From Lachnospiraceae bacterium (lineage in GTDB: Bacteria > Bacillota > Clostridia > Lachnospirales > Lachnospiraceae): a stretch of DNA of 62,117 nt. Each line of letters opens with the position of its first letter. Positions within the stretch are counted from its first letter, which is position 1. Both the position numbers and the translations under genes were made by a program. Below, piece after piece: positions 60,550 to 62,117 of the stretch. The notes under the pieces were generated by a model. That model was not told where the DNA came from and did no database searches. It was given only the letters and a program-made list of their open reading frames with translations. The stretch covers positions 1 through 62,117 of the forward strand of contig JAGACK010000016.1 in assembly GCA_017614155.1 (NCBI GenBank), read 5' to 3'.

Positions 60550-62007
60550 TTACAGACCTCGCAGATGAGTCCTTATACTTGAAATCTTTTTTGCGGTGAT
60601 ACCCGGAATGCTGGCCCTGTATCTGTCAAAGTAGCTCCTTGCCTGATCGTAGTGATCTGATATCACATCCCTGACAGTGAGCTTTTTTATTATCTTATTG
60701 TCAGTTCCGGTTTTTTCTGCTTTCTGCTGTTCCCTGCTGTATCTGACAAGATCGATTATATTTTCGCGTCCATGATTCCTCTCATAACACCTGAGTTTGC
60801 TCATCCTGTCTGCTCCCGTCTGGCTCCAGCCCATCGGTCGTGAGCTTAAACGGTCCGACAGTACATGACTGACATGGCTTTCTGCACTGCACCCGTATAC
60901 CAGCCTGTTACGGAGAGTCCTTCTTACAGCTCCCCAGTTACCTAAAACATAATTCCTGAGATTTTCTATACGTTCAGGTTTTTCAGCTGACAAAAGCATT
61001 TGCGCTGTATATCTGTCAAACCTTTCTTTTGCTTTATTCTTTGAGTTAAGGATGTGCCAGAGTTCCGCCTTTACTTCTTCCTTGTCATCAAGCATCTGTC
61101 CTGCTGCTGCATTGATATACTGCATCAGATGATATTTGTCCGCACAGAATATCGACCTGTCTACATAGTTTGTTCCGCTTTTGATCCACGATGCCCCGTC
61201 TCCGCTTATAAACACACGTTTTATGCTGTCGGTATCGTAGTTCTTTTCTATATATGACTCCACTTCAGTCCACAGTTTTTCCGTGCCTTCCTTACCCGGA
61301 TATACCCCGCTGAAGTAGTGCCTGTTTACCAGCTCTTTTCTGTCCTTATACCCCTTGGCATCCTGTTTATCCTCATAGATATAGACCAGCTTGGATATGA
61401 AGCCTTTATTATCTTCCGGCTTGCTCTGATCCCCGTGCTGTTCAGAGATGTGATCCTCGTCTGCCTCTATGAACAGATATTTATTATGTCTTTGTTCTGA
61501 CGGCTCCTCCGGCGGCATCGCATCTGATATGTTATGGACCTTATTCATCACCGTGGTTTTGGTGATCTTCTGTTTGGACGGAATGCTTCTTGCTGCCTCT
61601 GCATAGCTTGTTTTCAGGGCTTCCGTGAGCATCATGACTTCAGCTTCTTCGGTGAATCGTTCATTCTTATCAATGCCTATTACCTGTGCTAAAAGTGATG
61701 TATAGCCTCCATGCCTTGCTCCCTTTTTCCGATAGACTGTGTTGTCAAAAGCTAAATCTCCGACTGAGCTGATCAGTCCTCGCTGTCGTGTTCTTTGGAC
61801 ATTATAGCGTCCTTTCCTGTAGCTGCTGTCATAGATCTGTTTGTTAAGATCAGTCAGCACTCCTGATATAAAAGTGGCGGCAAGATCATCAGTTGTTGTC
61901 TTGGTTGCTACTTCCAGAGCGTGCAGATCCTTGGGGTTTGATAAATAATCTTCCTCAATCTTGATTAACCCGTTCACTACCTGTTCGATTAATGCTACAA
62001 TGTTCAT
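60550..62007 (-). CDS. ISLre2-family transposase (UPF0236)
   Basis: The 485-residue protein resembles the ISLre2/UPF0236 transposases. It starts MNIVALIEQVVNGLIKIEED and has the LAFDNTVYRKKGARHGGYTS region and an RNase H-like core: the first acid is likely in FIEADEDH, the second in VFISGDGASWIKSG, with DKYHLMQYINAAAG following. The C-terminal part reads SHVLSDRLSSRPMGWSQTGADRMSKLR. It cuts and joins the ends of its element. A strong AAGGAGGAG site precedes the ATG. The frame is intact, so the element may still be active. Confidence 0.88.
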   Translation of the reverse strand: MNIVALIEQVVNGLIKIEEDYLSNPKDLHALEVATKTTTDDLAATFISGVLTDLNKQIYDSSYRKGRYNVQRTRQRGLISSVGDLAFDNTVYRKKGARHGGYTSLLAQVIGIDKNERFTEEAEVMMLTEALKTSYAEAARSIPSKQKITKTTVMNKVHNISDAMPPEEPSEQRHNKYLFIEADEDHISEQHGDQSKPEDNKGFISKLVYIYEDKQDAKGYKDRKELVNRHYFSGVYPGKEGTEKLWTEVESYIEKNYDTDSIKRVFISGDGASWIKSGTNYVDRSIFCADKYHLMQYINAAAGQMLDDKEEVKAELWHILNSKNKAKERFDRYTAQMLLSAEKPERIENLRNYVLGNWGAVRRTLRNRLVYGCSAESHVSHVLSDRLSSRPMGWSQTGADRMSKLRCYERNHGRENIIDLVRYSREQQKAEKTGTDNKIIKKLTVRDVISDHYDQARSYFDRYRASIPGITAKKISSIRTHLRGL

Positions 62008-62091
62008 GAGAGTGGCTCCTCCTTAGTATTTGTTTTTTAGCCAAAACCATTATACCTTAGAGGATGTTCACTCTCATTTCTTTTTCTTTAT

Positions 62092-62117
62092 TCAACTGAC
62101 AAAATCTTTACTCTATC
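62092..62117. repeat. IS inverted repeat, right end
   Basis: The reverse complement begins GATAGAGTAAAG and matches the left end at 22 of 26 positions. It coincides with the last base of the window. Confidence 0.85.

Larger units (their letters stand above)
60215..62117 (-). mobile_element. ISLre2-type insertion sequence, complete to the window edge
   Basis: The element is bounded by imperfect inverted repeats: 60215-60240 (GATAGAGTAAACTTGTTGTC...) and 62092-62117, whose reverse complement matches at 22 of 26 positions. It is 1903 bp long with one transposase gene on the minus strand. The window ends exactly at the right end, so a target duplication cannot be checked; the left flank is CCATAGTTA (60206-60214). 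Bases 60241-60549 hold no gene but several hairpins. A consensus -10 for the transposase (TATAAT, 62049-62054) lies inside the right end. Confidence 0.85.

Overview
The window looks like a chromosomal segment of a low-to-mid GC clostridial bacterium, most likely Lachnospiraceae. This rests on the clostridial style of many genes: short-form HisG paired with HisZ, serC-serA next to a DUF1015 gene, the TIGR03960/TIGR03936 radical SAM pair, RecU, an archaeal/fungal-type Asd, an ISLre2-type insertion sequence, and GACAGGGGGACGGTCC-type palindromes between genes. The placement is inference from sequence style, not from a search.

Layout. Bases 1-9347 read on the plus strand. They hold two paralogous giant secreted repeat proteins (the first cut by the window edge) and a Phd/PIN toxin-antitoxin pair with a clear promoter and operator. 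From about 9.5 kb to the right edge every gene is on the minus strand. Read in transcription order from the right: an ISLre2-type element (60215-62117) sits just upstream of the citrate synthase promoter. Then follows a tightly packed run: citrate synthase, a D,D-carboxypeptidase, tgt, yajC, leuB, ilvD, ilvB, an L,D-transpeptidase, serC, serA, DUF1015 and a branching-enzyme-like protein. A tRNA-Thr(CGT) with its own near-consensus promoter follows. After it come a hairpin with a 12-codon leader ORF, a low-complexity repeat membrane protein, argH, asd, an EAL protein, a beta-lactamase-fold protein and topB. Then comes eno with its own promoter and terminator, a small DNA-binding-like gene, an MBOAT/SGNH acylation pair, and parE-parC-rsmD-coaD plus a coiled-coil gene closed by a perfect intrinsic terminator. 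The run continues with pepD, an SDR, a small membrane protein, a pseudouridine synthase, recU, four histidine genes (hisZG fusion, hisD, hisB, HisF-like-HisIE fusion), a radical SAM pair, and a second EAL gene with its own promoter.

How the genes work together. Most of the window is housekeeping: amino-acid synthesis (His, Ser, Ile/Val/Leu, Asp-family, Arg), DNA topology and repair, tRNA and rRNA modification, glycolysis and the entry to the TCA cycle, and wall maturation. The accessory content is the adhesin-like pair, the toxin-antitoxin module, two probable c-di-GMP phosphodiesterases and the insertion sequence.

The most notable oddities are three proteins that keep a family fold but appear to have lost catalytic residues: a GlgB-like protein with all three catalytic acids changed, a HisF-like domain fused to HisIE with both catalytic Asp positions changed, and a beta-lactamase-fold protein whose SxxK serine is Gly. 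Next come a hairpin plus leader ORF between the tRNA and the repeat-protein gene, a very long hairpin inside the insertion sequence, a three-stem structured element after the toxin gene, and two copies of a 30-bp palindrome. I see no CRISPR array, rRNA or riboswitch.
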